64,000 bases of DNA from Burkholderia sp. Ac-20365 (lineage in GTDB: Bacteria > Pseudomonadota > Gammaproteobacteria > Burkholderiales > Burkholderiaceae): assembly GCF_017104715.1 (NCBI RefSeq), contig NZ_JAAGPI010000021.1:62001-126000 (forward strand). The letters run 5' to 3'. The first letter of the stretch is position 1. Every line of letters starts with the position of its first letter. Position numbers and translations under genes: made by a program. Positions 24,458 to 33,801 of the stretch are shown here, in pieces. The notes under the pieces are model-generated. The model searched no databases. It was not told the origin of the DNA and saw only the letters and a list, made by a program, of their open reading frames with translations.

Positions 24458-27004
24458 ATGCCAATCATCAAACGACCGCAATCTTCCAGTTCCTCAGGGC
24501 ATCCAGGCCGCGAGCCATCTTTCGGCAGCAACGACAACCCGAGCCGCGACTACCGCTACGCGCAGCGTGATGATGACGAGCGCGCGGAGTCATCGGGCGG
24601 CTCGGGGCGCTCGGGAAGGCGCTCGATAGGCGGCACGATCGCAATGTGGTTCGCGGGGCTGTTCGCGACGCTGGCGGTGGTCGGCGCCTTGATCATCGGT
24701 TACGCGCTCGTCGTGATGGGCCCGCAGCTGCCGTCGCTCGATGCACTCACCGACTACCGCCCGAAAGTGCCGCTGCGCATCTATACGGCGGACCATGTGC
24801 TGATCGGCGAATTCGGCGAAGAGCGTCGCAGTCTCGTGCGCTTCCAGGATATCCCCGATATTCAGAAGAAGGCTGTGCTCGCGATCGAAGACTATCGCTT
24901 CTACGAGCATGGCGGCGTCGACTTCATCGGCATTCTGCGCGCAGGTTTCGCGGATCTCGCGCACGGCGGTTCATCGCAGGGCGCCAGTACGATCACGATG
25001 CAGGTCGCGCGCAACTTCTTCCTGTCGAGCGAGAAGACGTACACGCGCAAGATCTATGAAATGCTGCTCGCGTACAAGATCGAGCGCGCATTGACGAAGG
25101 ACCAGATTCTCGAGCTGTACATGAACCAGATCTATCTGGGCGAGCGTGCCTACGGTTTTGCGGCTGCTGCGCGCGTGTACTTCGGCAAGGATCTGAAGGA
25201 CATCACGCTGGCCGAAGCGGCGATGCTCGCGGGGCTGCCGAAAGCGCCGTCCGCGTACAACCCGGTCGTCAATCCGAAGCGCGCGAAAATCCGTCAGGAA
25301 TACATCCTGAAGCGCATGCTCGACCTGAACTACATCACGCAGGACCAGTACAACGAAGCGATCAAGCAGGAAATCCGCACGAAGACGGCGGGCAACGAAT
25401 ACAGCGTGCACGCCGAGTACATCTCGGAGATGGTGCGTCAGATGATGTACGCGCAGTACAAGGACGAGACCTATACGCGCGGTCTGAACGTTACGACGAC
25501 GATTGATTCCGCCGATCAGGAAGCGGCGTACCGCGCGGTGCGCAAGGGCGTGATGGACTACGAGCGCCGGCACGGCTATCGCGGTCCGGAAGGCTTCGTC
25601 GAGCTGCCGGCAGCCGGCGACGACCGTGACGAAGCGATCGAAGACGCGCTGAACGATCACCCGGACAACGGCGAGATCATCGCGGCAGTGGTGACGTCGG
25701 CGACGCCGAAGGAAGTGAAGGTGCAGCTGCTCGACGGCACGCAGGCGAGTGTCATGGGCGACGGCTTGCGTTTCGCGGCGGGCTCGCTGTCGGCGCGCGC
25801 GGCGCAGGCGCAGCGCATCCGGCCGGGTTCGATTGTGCGCCTGATCGCCGATGCAAACGGCAACTGGCAGATCACGCAGTTGCCGCAAGTGGAAGGCGCG
25901 CTGGTGTCGATGACGCCGCAGGACGGCGCGATCCGTGCGCTCGTCGGTGGCTTCGACTTCAACAAGAACAAGTTCAACCACGTGACGCAGGCATGGCGTC
26001 AGCCGGGTTCGAGCTTCAAGCCGTTCATCTATTCGGCGGCGCTCGACAAGGGCCTCGGACCGGCGACGATCATCAACGACGCGCCGCTGTACTTCCCGCC
26101 GAGCGCGCCGGGCGGCGACGCGTGGGAGCCGAAGGACGACGATCAGCCTGATGGTCCGATGCCGATGCGTCTCGCGCTGCAGAAGTCGAAGAACCTGGTG
26201 TCGATTCGCATCCTGTCGTATATCGGCACGAAGTACGCGCAGGATTTCGTGACGCAGCGCTTCGGCTTCGATGCCGACAAGACGCCGCCGTATCTGCCGA
26301 TGGCGCTTGGCGCGGGTCTGGTGACGCCGTTGCAGTCGGCGGGCGCGTATAGCGTGTTCGCGAACGGCGGTTATCGGATCAATCCGTATCTGATCGCTGA
26401 AGTCGACGATGCGCATGGTCAGCCGTTGTCGCGTGCACAGCCGTTGACGGCGGGCAAGGATGCGCCGCGTACTCTGGAGCCGCGTAACGCGTACATCATG
26501 AACAGCCTGCTGCATTCGGTGGCGACGGCGGGTACGGGTGCGGGGACGAACGTGCTGCATCGTAATGACCTGCAGGGCAAGACGGGTACGACGAACGATG
26601 CGAAGGACGGCTGGTTTGCCGGCTATCAGCAGTCGCTCGTGGCGGTCGCGTGGATGGGTTACGACCAGCCGAAGTCGCTGGGTAGCCGCGAGTTTGGTGC
26701 GCAACTGGCGTTGCCGATCTGGGTCGAGTACATGCAGCGTGCGCTGCGTGGTGTGCCGCAGACTGAGCCTGAGATTCCTCAGGGTGTGACGTCTGTTGAT
26801 GGCGAGCTGTTCTATGCGGATATGACGCCGGGGAGCGGGTTTGTCGCGAGTATCGGAATGGATTCGGCGAATCCGCTGGCTAGCGGTGGCGATGCCGTTG
26901 GTGCTGTTGGGCCAGCGGGGATGACGCCGCCGGCGCCGCCGCCGAGTGTTTCCAATTCCGAGAAGAAACAGATTATGGATTTGTTTGAGTCTAATAAGCC
27001 ATAA
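24458..27004 (+). CDS. mrcA: Penicillin-binding protein 1A (bifunctional peptidoglycan synthase)
   Basis: An 848-residue class A PBP. A charged, Ser/Gly-rich cytoplasmic tail (1-52) precedes one membrane helix (about 54-78). The glycosyltransferase domain carries AIEDYRFYEHGGVD and QGASTITMQVARNFFL. The transpeptidase domain has SxxK as S518-SFK, SKN, and KTGTT. An OB-like insertion (about 385-480) lies between, as usual for PBP1A. It polymerises and cross-links peptidoglycan in the periplasm. In the last 250 bases codon choice shifts from C-ending to T- and G-ending codons as the gene nears the downstream repeat. Confidence 0.93.
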   Translation: MPIIKRPQSSSSSGHPGREPSFGSNDNPSRDYRYAQRDDDERAESSGGSGRSGRRSIGGTIAMWFAGLFATLAVVGALIIGYALVVMGPQLPSLDALTDYRPKVPLRIYTADHVLIGEFGEERRSLVRFQDIPDIQKKAVLAIEDYRFYEHGGVDFIGILRAGFADLAHGGSSQGASTITMQVARNFFLSSEKTYTRKIYEMLLAYKIERALTKDQILELYMNQIYLGERAYGFAAAARVYFGKDLKDITLAEAAMLAGLPKAPSAYNPVVNPKRAKIRQEYILKRMLDLNYITQDQYNEAIKQEIRTKTAGNEYSVHAEYISEMVRQMMYAQYKDETYTRGLNVTTTIDSADQEAAYRAVRKGVMDYERRHGYRGPEGFVELPAAGDDRDEAIEDALNDHPDNGEIIAAVVTSATPKEVKVQLLDGTQASVMGDGLRFAAGSLSARAAQAQRIRPGSIVRLIADANGNWQITQLPQVEGALVSMTPQDGAIRALVGGFDFNKNKFNHVTQAWRQPGSSFKPFIYSAALDKGLGPATIINDAPLYFPPSAPGGDAWEPKDDDQPDGPMPMRLALQKSKNLVSIRILSYIGTKYAQDFVTQRFGFDADKTPPYLPMALGAGLVTPLQSAGAYSVFANGGYRINPYLIAEVDDAHGQPLSRAQPLTAGKDAPRTLEPRNAYIMNSLLHSVATAGTGAGTNVLHRNDLQGKTGTTNDAKDGWFAGYQQSLVAVAWMGYDQPKSLGSREFGAQLALPIWVEYMQRALRGVPQTEPEIPQGVTSVDGELFYADMTPGSGFVASIGMDSANPLASGGDAVGAVGPAGMTPPAPPPSVSNSEKKQIMDLFESNKP

Positions 27005-27081
27005 GGTTTGGTTTTGGTTTTGGTTTTGGTTTTGGTTTTGGTTTTGGTTTTGGTTTTGGTTTTGGTGTTGGCTTTGCTTTT
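27005..27081 (+). repeat. GGTTTT hexanucleotide tandem array
   Basis: Immediately after the mrcA stop codon there are nine perfect GGTTTT units (27010-27063), with a GGTTT unit before and degenerate units (GGTGTT, GGCTTT, GCTTTT) after. It is a simple-sequence array prone to length change by slippage. It runs into the left end of the inverted duplication. Confidence 0.92.
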
Positions 27082-27750
27082 GCTGGCATCCGCGATTTGG
27101 TAGTGGTCTGCTAGTGTCGCCCCTGTGCGGGGCGGCACTTACTTTCTTTGCCGCGGCAAAGAAAGTAAGCAAAGAAAGCCGCTGACCACCGCCCGCTCTT
27201 GTTCCTGCCTGAGGGCCCCCAACGGGTCCTCCGCTTCAAACGGCAACCTGCTTTTCACTGCCCGTTGCCACCGCTCTTATTGAGCGCCTCACCCGCTTCA
27301 CACTCCCACGTCGCCACACGCGCGACCAATTCGCCCGCGTTCTATAGCGGCAAACTGTGTGTAGGCTATCGCTGCTTACGCGCTCCACTTCGGACGGAAA
27401 ACCAAGGTCACGGCTTGAAAGCACGATCGGTGTCGTAAGAGCGCCGACGCGTCAGGCACTACGACCTACACACAGTTTGCCACCTGGGCGGCCGTGACCA
27501 ATCGTTGCCGCTGGCTGCATTACGGGTGATCGAAGAGGGTGAGGCGCTTCGCCGAAGCGCTGGCAATGGGCATTGAATGGCAGAGCGCCATTTGAAGTGG
27601 AGGAACCGTTGGGGGCCCTCAGGCAGGGAGAAGAACGGGCGGTGTTAGCCCGCTTTCTTTGCTTACTTTCTTTGCGGCGGCAAAGAAAGTAAGTGCCGCC
27701 CCGCACAGGGGCAACGCGTGAAGCACCAATAACGAAACGCGGATGCCAGC
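27082..27750. repeat. Long imperfect inverted duplication (two arms of about 300 bases)
   Basis: The left arm (27082 to about 27386) and right arm (about 27440-27750) are reverse complements with almost no gaps. Exact blocks pair at 27082-27094 with 27738-27750, at 27204-27225 with 27606-27627 (22 bases), and at 27349-27365 with 27465-27481 (17 bases). The 64-base block at about 27116-27179, containing ACTTACTTTCTTTGCCGC, matches about 27651-27714 with two differences. The paired coordinates sum to 54830-54832 throughout, so the axis is near 27415. No protein family is recognised in it. Confidence 0.88.
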
Positions 27751-27830
27751 GAAAGCAAACAAAAAAACAGGCCGCACGGCAACCCCACATTCTGATGCAA
27801 ACTCAACGACTTACCCCACCTGTCCAGCCC

Positions 27831-27865
27831 TTATCAACAACCCCTTCAACAGAAACTGTTGATAA
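27831..27865. repeat. TTATCAACA / TGTTGATAA dyad
   Basis: TTATCAACA (27831-27839) and TGTTGATAA (27857-27865) are perfect inverted repeats and one base from the DnaA box. Inside is a tighter hairpin TCAACAG-AAA-CTGTTGA (27846-27862). It lies just past the stop of the converging efflux gene, but there is no T run typical of a terminator. Confidence 0.6.
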
Positions 27866-27899
27866 CTCGACGGACTAGCCAGCTCTGAAAGAAAGAGGC

Positions 27900-29378
27900 T
27901 CACCGCGCAACAACCGGCGCAGCGGCCTGCGCTTCCTCCGCGGGAGGATTCCCCATCGCCTGAAACAGCGCTGCCGTGTCGTTCAACCGCGCACCCGTAT
28001 ACCGAATCTCATCGAGCCGCGCATTCCGAAACTGCTGCTCGCTCGAGCGTGAAGCCGCCACAGGCACAGCACCCAACCGATACCGCGCAGCAGTCTCATC
28101 AAAAGCCTGCCGCGCCGCACGCGCCGCAACATTAGCGGCATCGAGCGATTGCGCATCATGCTCCAGAGAAGCAAGCGTATCCGCGACATTCTGGAATGCA
28201 GCAAGCACCGTCTGCTTATATTGCGATGTAGCAGCTTCGTACGAAGCAACAGCCGCACGCCGCTGCGCAAACAACGCGCCACCGTGAAAAATCGGCTGCG
28301 TGATCGATGCGCCAATGCTCCAGATGGCGCCCGCGCCAGACAGCGCAACGGGCCAGCTAAATCCGCCTTTGCCCATCGACGCACTCAATGTGATGCTCGG
28401 AAACATCTGCGCCGTCGCGACGCCCACATCGGCAGCAGCGGCCTTGAGCGTTGCATCCGCCGCCTGGATATCGGGGCGTGCTTTCAGGAGATCGGACGGC
28501 ACGGACACCGGCACCTGTTCAGGCACATGCAGCGACGCAAGATCGAGCGGCGGCGGCGCTGCATCCGGCGTGCGGCCAAGCAGCACAGCGAGCGCGTGAC
28601 GCGTCGTCAATAACTGCTGCCGCGCAACCGGCAAACTCGCCGCCAGCGAGGCCGCATTTTGTTGCGCGCTCAACAGATCGCTATGCGACACCGCACCGAG
28701 ATCGTAGCGGCGCTGCGTATCGCGTGCCTGCTCGTTGGCGAGCGTGACGAGGCGTTCGGTGGTCTGCACCTGTGCATCGAGCATCGCCGCCGAAATCGCC
28801 GCCGCCACGATGTTCGCGGCCAGCGCGCGCCGTGCTGCATCGAACTGATAGGCCTGCACATTCACACGCGATGCCAGTGCCGCATCCGCGAGCCGCGCTG
28901 CGCCGAAAATGTCGAACGTGTACTGCGCCTGCAATTGCCCGACAAACGTGTTGTACAGAAACGTGTTCGGGCCGATCTCAGGAATCGCGAGCGCGCGCTG
29001 GCGCGCGGCCTGGCCGCCCGCATCGATGGTTGGCAACATGTTGCTGCCAACCTGCGCGCGCAACTGCTCGCGCGCGGCGGTAAGGCTCTTGTCGGCGGCG
29101 GCGAGCGTCGGACTGTTGCGCAGGCCTTCGTCGACCAGCGCGTTCAACTCATCGGATTGAAACGTGCGCCACCATTGCGGCACGGCCTTCGCGCCAACCA
29201 CGAACTGCTGCGTGACGCCTTGTGCGGGCACGGTCTGCGCCGGCTGCGCGTCGGCGCCGTAATGCGCGGGTTCGGGCATCGCGGGCGGGTTGCCGTTCGG
29301 CCCGAACGAACAGGCCGACGCGAACACGCATGCAATGGCTACGGAAAAAGTCGTGCGGGTCATCGAAAGACGATTCAT
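27900..29378 (-). CDS. RND efflux outer membrane factor (NodT/OprM family lipoprotein)
   Basis: A 492-residue TolC-type outer membrane channel. The lipobox FASAC makes C23 the lipidated residue. Two OEP repeats follow: ALVDEGLRNSPTLAAADKSL in the first half, and the RPDIQAADATLKAAAADVG and GLARYRLGAV-like segments in the second. It completes the efflux pump across the outer membrane. ATG at 29378 follows the RND gene stop by two bases and has GGGGA upstream. Last gene of the operon; its 3' end faces the repeat element. Confidence 0.9.
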   Translation of the reverse strand: MNRLSMTRTTFSVAIACVFASACSFGPNGNPPAMPEPAHYGADAQPAQTVPAQGVTQQFVVGAKAVPQWWRTFQSDELNALVDEGLRNSPTLAAADKSLTAAREQLRAQVGSNMLPTIDAGGQAARQRALAIPEIGPNTFLYNTFVGQLQAQYTFDIFGAARLADAALASRVNVQAYQFDAARRALAANIVAAAISAAMLDAQVQTTERLVTLANEQARDTQRRYDLGAVSHSDLLSAQQNAASLAASLPVARQQLLTTRHALAVLLGRTPDAAPPPLDLASLHVPEQVPVSVPSDLLKARPDIQAADATLKAAAADVGVATAQMFPSITLSASMGKGGFSWPVALSGAGAIWSIGASITQPIFHGGALFAQRRAAVASYEAATSQYKQTVLAAFQNVADTLASLEHDAQSLDAANVAARAARQAFDETAARYRLGAVPVAASRSSEQQFRNARLDEIRYTGARLNDTAALFQAMGNPPAEEAQAAAPVVAR

Positions 29379-29380
29379 GA

Positions 29381-32300
29381 TCAATTCCCCGAATGTGCGG
29401 ACGGTTCAGGGCGCGGATCGCGCTCGTCGCCGCGCACGCGAAACCACGCGGCGTACAGCGCGGGCAGATAGAACAGCGTGAGCACCGTCGCGCTCGTAAT
29501 GCCGCCCATCAGCGCCGTGGCCATCGGGCCGAAGAAGTTCGAGCGCAGCAGAGGAATCAGCGCGAGCACGGCGGCTGCCGCCGTCAGCGTGATCGGACGG
29601 AAACGCCGCACGGTCGCGCCGACGATCGCATCGAAACGCTTGTGTCCCTGCGCAATATCCTGCTCGATCTGATCGACGAGAATCACCGAGTTACGCATGA
29701 TGATGCCGAACATCGCAATCACGCCGAGCATCGCGACGAAACCGAACGGCTTGCCGAACAGCAGCAGCGTCGCTACCACGCCAATCAGTCCGAGCGGTGC
29801 CGTCAGCACGACCATCAGAACGCGTGCGAAGCTCTGCAACTGGATCATCAACAGCGTCAACACGGCGATGATCATGATCGGCATCTGCGCGTTGATCGAT
29901 GTCTGTCCCTTCGCGCTTTCCTCGACGGATCCGCCGATCTCGATCCGATAGCCCACAGGCAGCGTCGTGCGGATCTGCGCGAGTTGCCTGTCGACTGCAT
30001 GCGTGACGTCGATGCCTTGCGCGTTGCCGCGCACATCGGATTGCACGGTGATGGTCGGCTGGCGGTCGCGTTCCCAGATCACGCCATATTCGAGGTCGTC
30101 GCGCATGTGTCCAAGCGTGCCGAGCGGAACCGCGCCGTTGGGCGTCGGCATGGCGAGCGTCAGCAGTTGGGACGGATCGACGCGCTCGTTCTTCGGCGCG
30201 CGCAGATCGACGCTGATCAGCTTGTCGCGCTCGCGGTACTGCGTGACCGTGTAGCCGGACAGGGTCATCGCGAGGAAGCTCGACACATCCGCCGATGTCA
30301 CGCCCAGTTCGCGCGCTTTCTTCTGGTCGACCTCGAAACGCACCGAGCGTTCGGCGGGTTCGTCCCAGTCGAATTGCACGTTCGCGGTGCCTGCATTGGC
30401 GCGCATCGTCGCGGCGACTTTTTCGGCGATCGACCGGACGGTTGCGATGTCGTCGCCGCTTACGCGGAACTGCACCGGATAACCAACGGGCGGACCGTTC
30501 TCGAGGCGCGACAGGCGCGTGCGAATCGCAGGGAAATCGTTGCGCAATTTGGGTTCGAGCCAGCGCGCGAGCTTCTCGCGATCTTCCACCGACTTCGCGG
30601 TGATCACGAATTGCGCGAAGTTCGGCTGCTGCAATTGCTGGTCGAGCGGCAGGTAAAAGCGGGGCGCACCGGACCCGACGAAATTCACCAGATGATCGAT
30701 CTCAGGCCTGCCCTCAAGGGCCTTCTCGACGCGCTGCGCCTGACGCAAGGTCGCCTGGAACGATGCGCCTTCGGGCAGCCGCACGTCGACGAGCAGTTCG
30801 GGCCGGTCAGAACTCGGGAAGAACTGCTGTGGCACCAGCGAGAAGCCCGCCAGCGACACGACGAATAGAACCACGGTAATCGCGAGCACGATGTAGCGCC
30901 GCTCGATGCACCAGCTGATCCAGCCCGTCAGACGCCGGTAGAAACGCGTTTCGTAAATATCGTGCTCGTGATCTTCCGGTTCGTGCGCCTGACGTTTGCG
31001 CTCGGGCAGCAGGTGATAGCCGAGCATCGGTATCAGCACGACAGCAGCGAGCCACGACGCGATCAGCGCAATCGCCGACACCTCGAAAATCGAGCGCGTG
31101 TATTCGCCCGTACTCGATTTCGCAAGCGCGATCGGCAGGAAGCCCGATACGGTGACGAGCGTGCCCGTCAGCATCGGAAACGCGGTGCTCGTATAGGCGT
31201 AGGCGGCGGCACGTGTGCGATTCCAGCCCTGTTCGAGCTTCACGGCCATCATTTCGACGGCGATGATCGCATCGTCGACGAGCAGGCCGAGCGCCAGCAC
31301 CAGCGTACCGAGCGACACCTTGTGCAGGCCGATATCGAACAGATACATGCACAGCGCAGTCACAGCGAGCACGACGGGAATCGAGATCACGACCACCATC
31401 CCCGTGCGCACGCCGAGCGATACGAGACTCACGACCAGCACGATCGCGACCGCTTCGGCAACTGCTTCGAGGAAGTCGTCGACGGAATGCGCAACCGCGT
31501 GCGGCATGCTCGATACTTCGACGAGCTTGAGTCCCGCAGGCAAATGCGCCTGCAGTTCGGTCATCTTCTCGTCGAGCGCCTTGCCGAGCCGGATCACATC
31601 GCCGCCAGGCTGCATCGTCACGCCGATGCCGAGTACGGGCTTGCCCTGAAAACGCATCTGCGTAACGGGCGGATCGTCGTAGCCGCGCTTGATCGTCGCG
31701 ATATCGCCGAGCCGGAACGAGCGGCCGTTGATGCGGATCAGCGTGTCTGCGAGCGCGTTCAGGTCCTTGAATTGTCCTGTGGGACGCACGAATACGCGAT
31801 CGTCGTAAGTGGTCAGCGTGCCGGACGGCGATACGCTGTTTTGCGAGTTGATTGCCTGCGCGAGTTGCGTCGGCGAAATGCCCAGGCGCGTTAACTGCGT
31901 GTTCGTGATCTCGACATAGATGTGCTGGTCAGGATCGCCAAAATAGTCGACCTTGCCGACACCCGGCACGCGCAATAGCACGGTGCGCAATTCGTCCGCG
32001 TAGTCGTGCAGTTGCGCCGACGAGAAGCCGTCGCCTTCGAGCGTGTAGATGTTCGTATAGACATCGCCAAACTCATCGTTGAAGAACGGTCCCTGGATGC
32101 CTTGCGGCAAGGTCTGCGCGATATCGCCCACCTTTTTGCGCACCTGATACCAGGTTTCGGGCACGTCCTTGACGGGCGCCGAATCCTTCATCGTGAAGAA
32201 GATCAGCGATTCGCCAGGGCGCGAGTAGCTGCGCAGGAAATCGATGGCCGGCGTTTCCTGCAGCTTGCGGCCGATGCGGTCCGTCACTTCTTCCTGCACC

Positions 32301-32503
32301 TGGCGCGCGGTCGCGCCGGGCCAGAACGTGCGGATCACCATCACGCGGAACGTGAACGGCGGATCTTCCGATTGCGCGAGCTTCGTGTACGCGAGGATGC
32401 CGAATGCGGTTGCGAGCGTAATCAGAAACACGACCAGCGCCTGATGTCGCAGCGCCCACGCGGACAGGTTGAAGCGTCCTTCTTCGTCGTGCGCTGCGCT
32501 CAT
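29381..32503 (-). CDS. RND efflux transporter permease
   Basis: A 1040-residue inner-membrane pump of the RND superfamily (AcrB/VexF-like class). It has TM1 near residues 18-37, two large periplasmic loops, and the TM4 motif GLLVDDAIIAVEMM with the two Asp residues of proton relay. TM11 has MRNSVILVDQIEQD. It exports drugs, dyes or solvents using the proton gradient; substrates are not predictable. ATG at 32503 overlaps the adaptor stop as ATGA. A longer frame to 32581 would lie inside the adaptor gene. Confidence 0.92.
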   Translation of the reverse strand: MSAAHDEEGRFNLSAWALRHQALVVFLITLATAFGILAYTKLAQSEDPPFTFRVMVIRTFWPGATARQVQEEVTDRIGRKLQETPAIDFLRSYSRPGESLIFFTMKDSAPVKDVPETWYQVRKKVGDIAQTLPQGIQGPFFNDEFGDVYTNIYTLEGDGFSSAQLHDYADELRTVLLRVPGVGKVDYFGDPDQHIYVEITNTQLTRLGISPTQLAQAINSQNSVSPSGTLTTYDDRVFVRPTGQFKDLNALADTLIRINGRSFRLGDIATIKRGYDDPPVTQMRFQGKPVLGIGVTMQPGGDVIRLGKALDEKMTELQAHLPAGLKLVEVSSMPHAVAHSVDDFLEAVAEAVAIVLVVSLVSLGVRTGMVVVISIPVVLAVTALCMYLFDIGLHKVSLGTLVLALGLLVDDAIIAVEMMAVKLEQGWNRTRAAAYAYTSTAFPMLTGTLVTVSGFLPIALAKSSTGEYTRSIFEVSAIALIASWLAAVVLIPMLGYHLLPERKRQAHEPEDHEHDIYETRFYRRLTGWISWCIERRYIVLAITVVLFVVSLAGFSLVPQQFFPSSDRPELLVDVRLPEGASFQATLRQAQRVEKALEGRPEIDHLVNFVGSGAPRFYLPLDQQLQQPNFAQFVITAKSVEDREKLARWLEPKLRNDFPAIRTRLSRLENGPPVGYPVQFRVSGDDIATVRSIAEKVAATMRANAGTANVQFDWDEPAERSVRFEVDQKKARELGVTSADVSSFLAMTLSGYTVTQYRERDKLISVDLRAPKNERVDPSQLLTLAMPTPNGAVPLGTLGHMRDDLEYGVIWERDRQPTITVQSDVRGNAQGIDVTHAVDRQLAQIRTTLPVGYRIEIGGSVEESAKGQTSINAQMPIMIIAVLTLLMIQLQSFARVLMVVLTAPLGLIGVVATLLLFGKPFGFVAMLGVIAMFGIIMRNSVILVDQIEQDIAQGHKRFDAIVGATVRRFRPITLTAAAAVLALIPLLRSNFFGPMATALMGGITSATVLTLFYLPALYAAWFRVRGDERDPRPEPSAHSGN

Positions 32504-33678
32504 GACGCGAAATCCTCGGGATGCAGCGGCGGCACGACGCGGACTTTTTCTCCTGCAGTCACGGTGTGCACGCCTTGCCACACGACACGCTCGCCTTCGT
32601 TCAAACCTTGCGAGATCGCGATGGTGCGCTCGGCGTAATGCGCGACCTGCACGCGGCGCAGTTCGAGCTGATCGCTGCCGCTCTTCACGACCCAGACAGC
32701 GGGCTGCGTGCCGTCATGGAAGAGGGCGGTGGCGGGCAGCGTGTAAAGCGAAGCGTGCGCAGCGGCGTTGTCGTGTGCAAAGTCGACATCGGCGGTCATG
32801 CCGAGTCGCACGTCGGGACCGGGATGATCGAGCGTGAGCTTCGCGCGCCACGTGCGGCTTTGTGGATCGGCGGCGGGTGACAGCTCGCGCACGCGCGCAT
32901 TGAAGGTGCGGCCGGCCAAAGCGCCGAGCTTGACGGTCGCCAGCGTGCCGACGCGCAGCGACGCGAGCGCGCCTTCGGGCACGTCGCTCACCACGTCGAC
33001 GTCGCCGGACCACGCCAGGTTATACACGGCCTGTCCCGCCGATACGTTCTGCCCCGTATCCGCCTGTTCGGCGGTGATGACGCCTGCGTGATCGGCGGCG
33101 AGTGTCGTGTATTGAAGCTGGTCTTTGGCGAGCGCGGCCTGCTGTTGCGCCTGATCGCGCTGCGCGGCCGCCGATGCATACGCATCTTCCGTCTGCTCCA
33201 GTTGCGCCTGCGAGATCAGGTTTTCATGCGCCTGCGCGCGATCACGGTCGAGCTGCTGCTTTGCGTAGACGAGACGGTGTTGCGCGGCGTCCAGTTGCGC
33301 GGCGGCGCTGGCGGCGTTCTTCTGCGCATCGGCGGGATCAAGCCGCGCAACCATCTGGCCGTTCTGCACGACATCACCCAGACGCACGCGCCGTTCGATG
33401 ATCTTGCCGGCGATACGGAATGACAGCGGCGTCGAATAACGCGCCTGGACTTCGCCCGGCAGCGATGCGGCGAGCGGCTGTCCATCGGCATGCACGGCGA
33501 CGGCGACCACGGGCCGCGGTGCGGGCGCGGCAGCTTCCTTGTTGTGACATGCGGCAAGTGTCAGTGCACCTGCAAGAACGAGCACGGCCAGCGCGGAACG
33601 GCGAAGCAAAGCAGGAGATGCGGACAGGCGGAACGGCTTGCGCGCGATGGATGGCGCGCCACGACGGGAACGATTCAC
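32500..33678 (-). CDS. RND efflux periplasmic adaptor (HlyD/MFP family lipoprotein)
   Basis: A 392-residue membrane fusion protein. After a long basic N-region comes a lipobox LTLAAC with C44 as the lipid anchor. Then follow a barrel-sandwich half (SFRIAGKIIERRVRLGDVV), a coiled-coil hairpin (about 110-185) and a beta-barrel with TAEQADTGQNVSAGQ. It bridges the RND pump and the outer membrane channel. First gene of the three-gene operon; the promoter overlaps the palindrome at 33802. Confidence 0.92.
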   Translation of the reverse strand: MNRSRRGAPSIARKPFRLSASPALLRRSALAVLVLAGALTLAACHNKEAAAPAPRPVVAVAVHADGQPLAASLPGEVQARYSTPLSFRIAGKIIERRVRLGDVVQNGQMVARLDPADAQKNAASAAAQLDAAQHRLVYAKQQLDRDRAQAHENLISQAQLEQTEDAYASAAAQRDQAQQQAALAKDQLQYTTLAADHAGVITAEQADTGQNVSAGQAVYNLAWSGDVDVVSDVPEGALASLRVGTLATVKLGALAGRTFNARVRELSPAADPQSRTWRAKLTLDHPGPDVRLGMTADVDFAHDNAAAHASLYTLPATALFHDGTQPAVWVVKSGSDQLELRRVQVAHYAERTIAISQGLNEGERVVWQGVHTVTAGEKVRVVPPLHPEDFAS

Positions 33679-33801
33679 GATGCCCCCAGGCTGAAATGCA
33701 AACGGATACGGCGAGCCAGAGGCTACCGACGGCGTGCAGCGAAGCAGGCCGCGAGCACTTCAGTTCATGTCGCTACACGGCACGTTGCTTCAGATGATGA
33801 A

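Noticed and set aside
24971..27172. 733-residue open frame on the minus strand, opposite mrcA
   Set aside because: It is the antisense shadow of a well-conserved PBP1A gene. Its protein is an Arg/His-rich string with a Gln-Asn repeat from the GGTTTT array.
27082..27750. Insertion sequence or MITE with terminal inverted repeats
   Set aside because: The symmetry covers the whole element rather than short ends, no target-site duplication was seen, and no transposase is present. A non-autonomous element cannot be fully excluded.
27452..27790. 112-residue minus-strand frame inside the right arm of the inverted repeat
   Set aside because: No ribosome site or family; the frame follows the repeat sequence, and the left arm does not preserve an equivalent protein.
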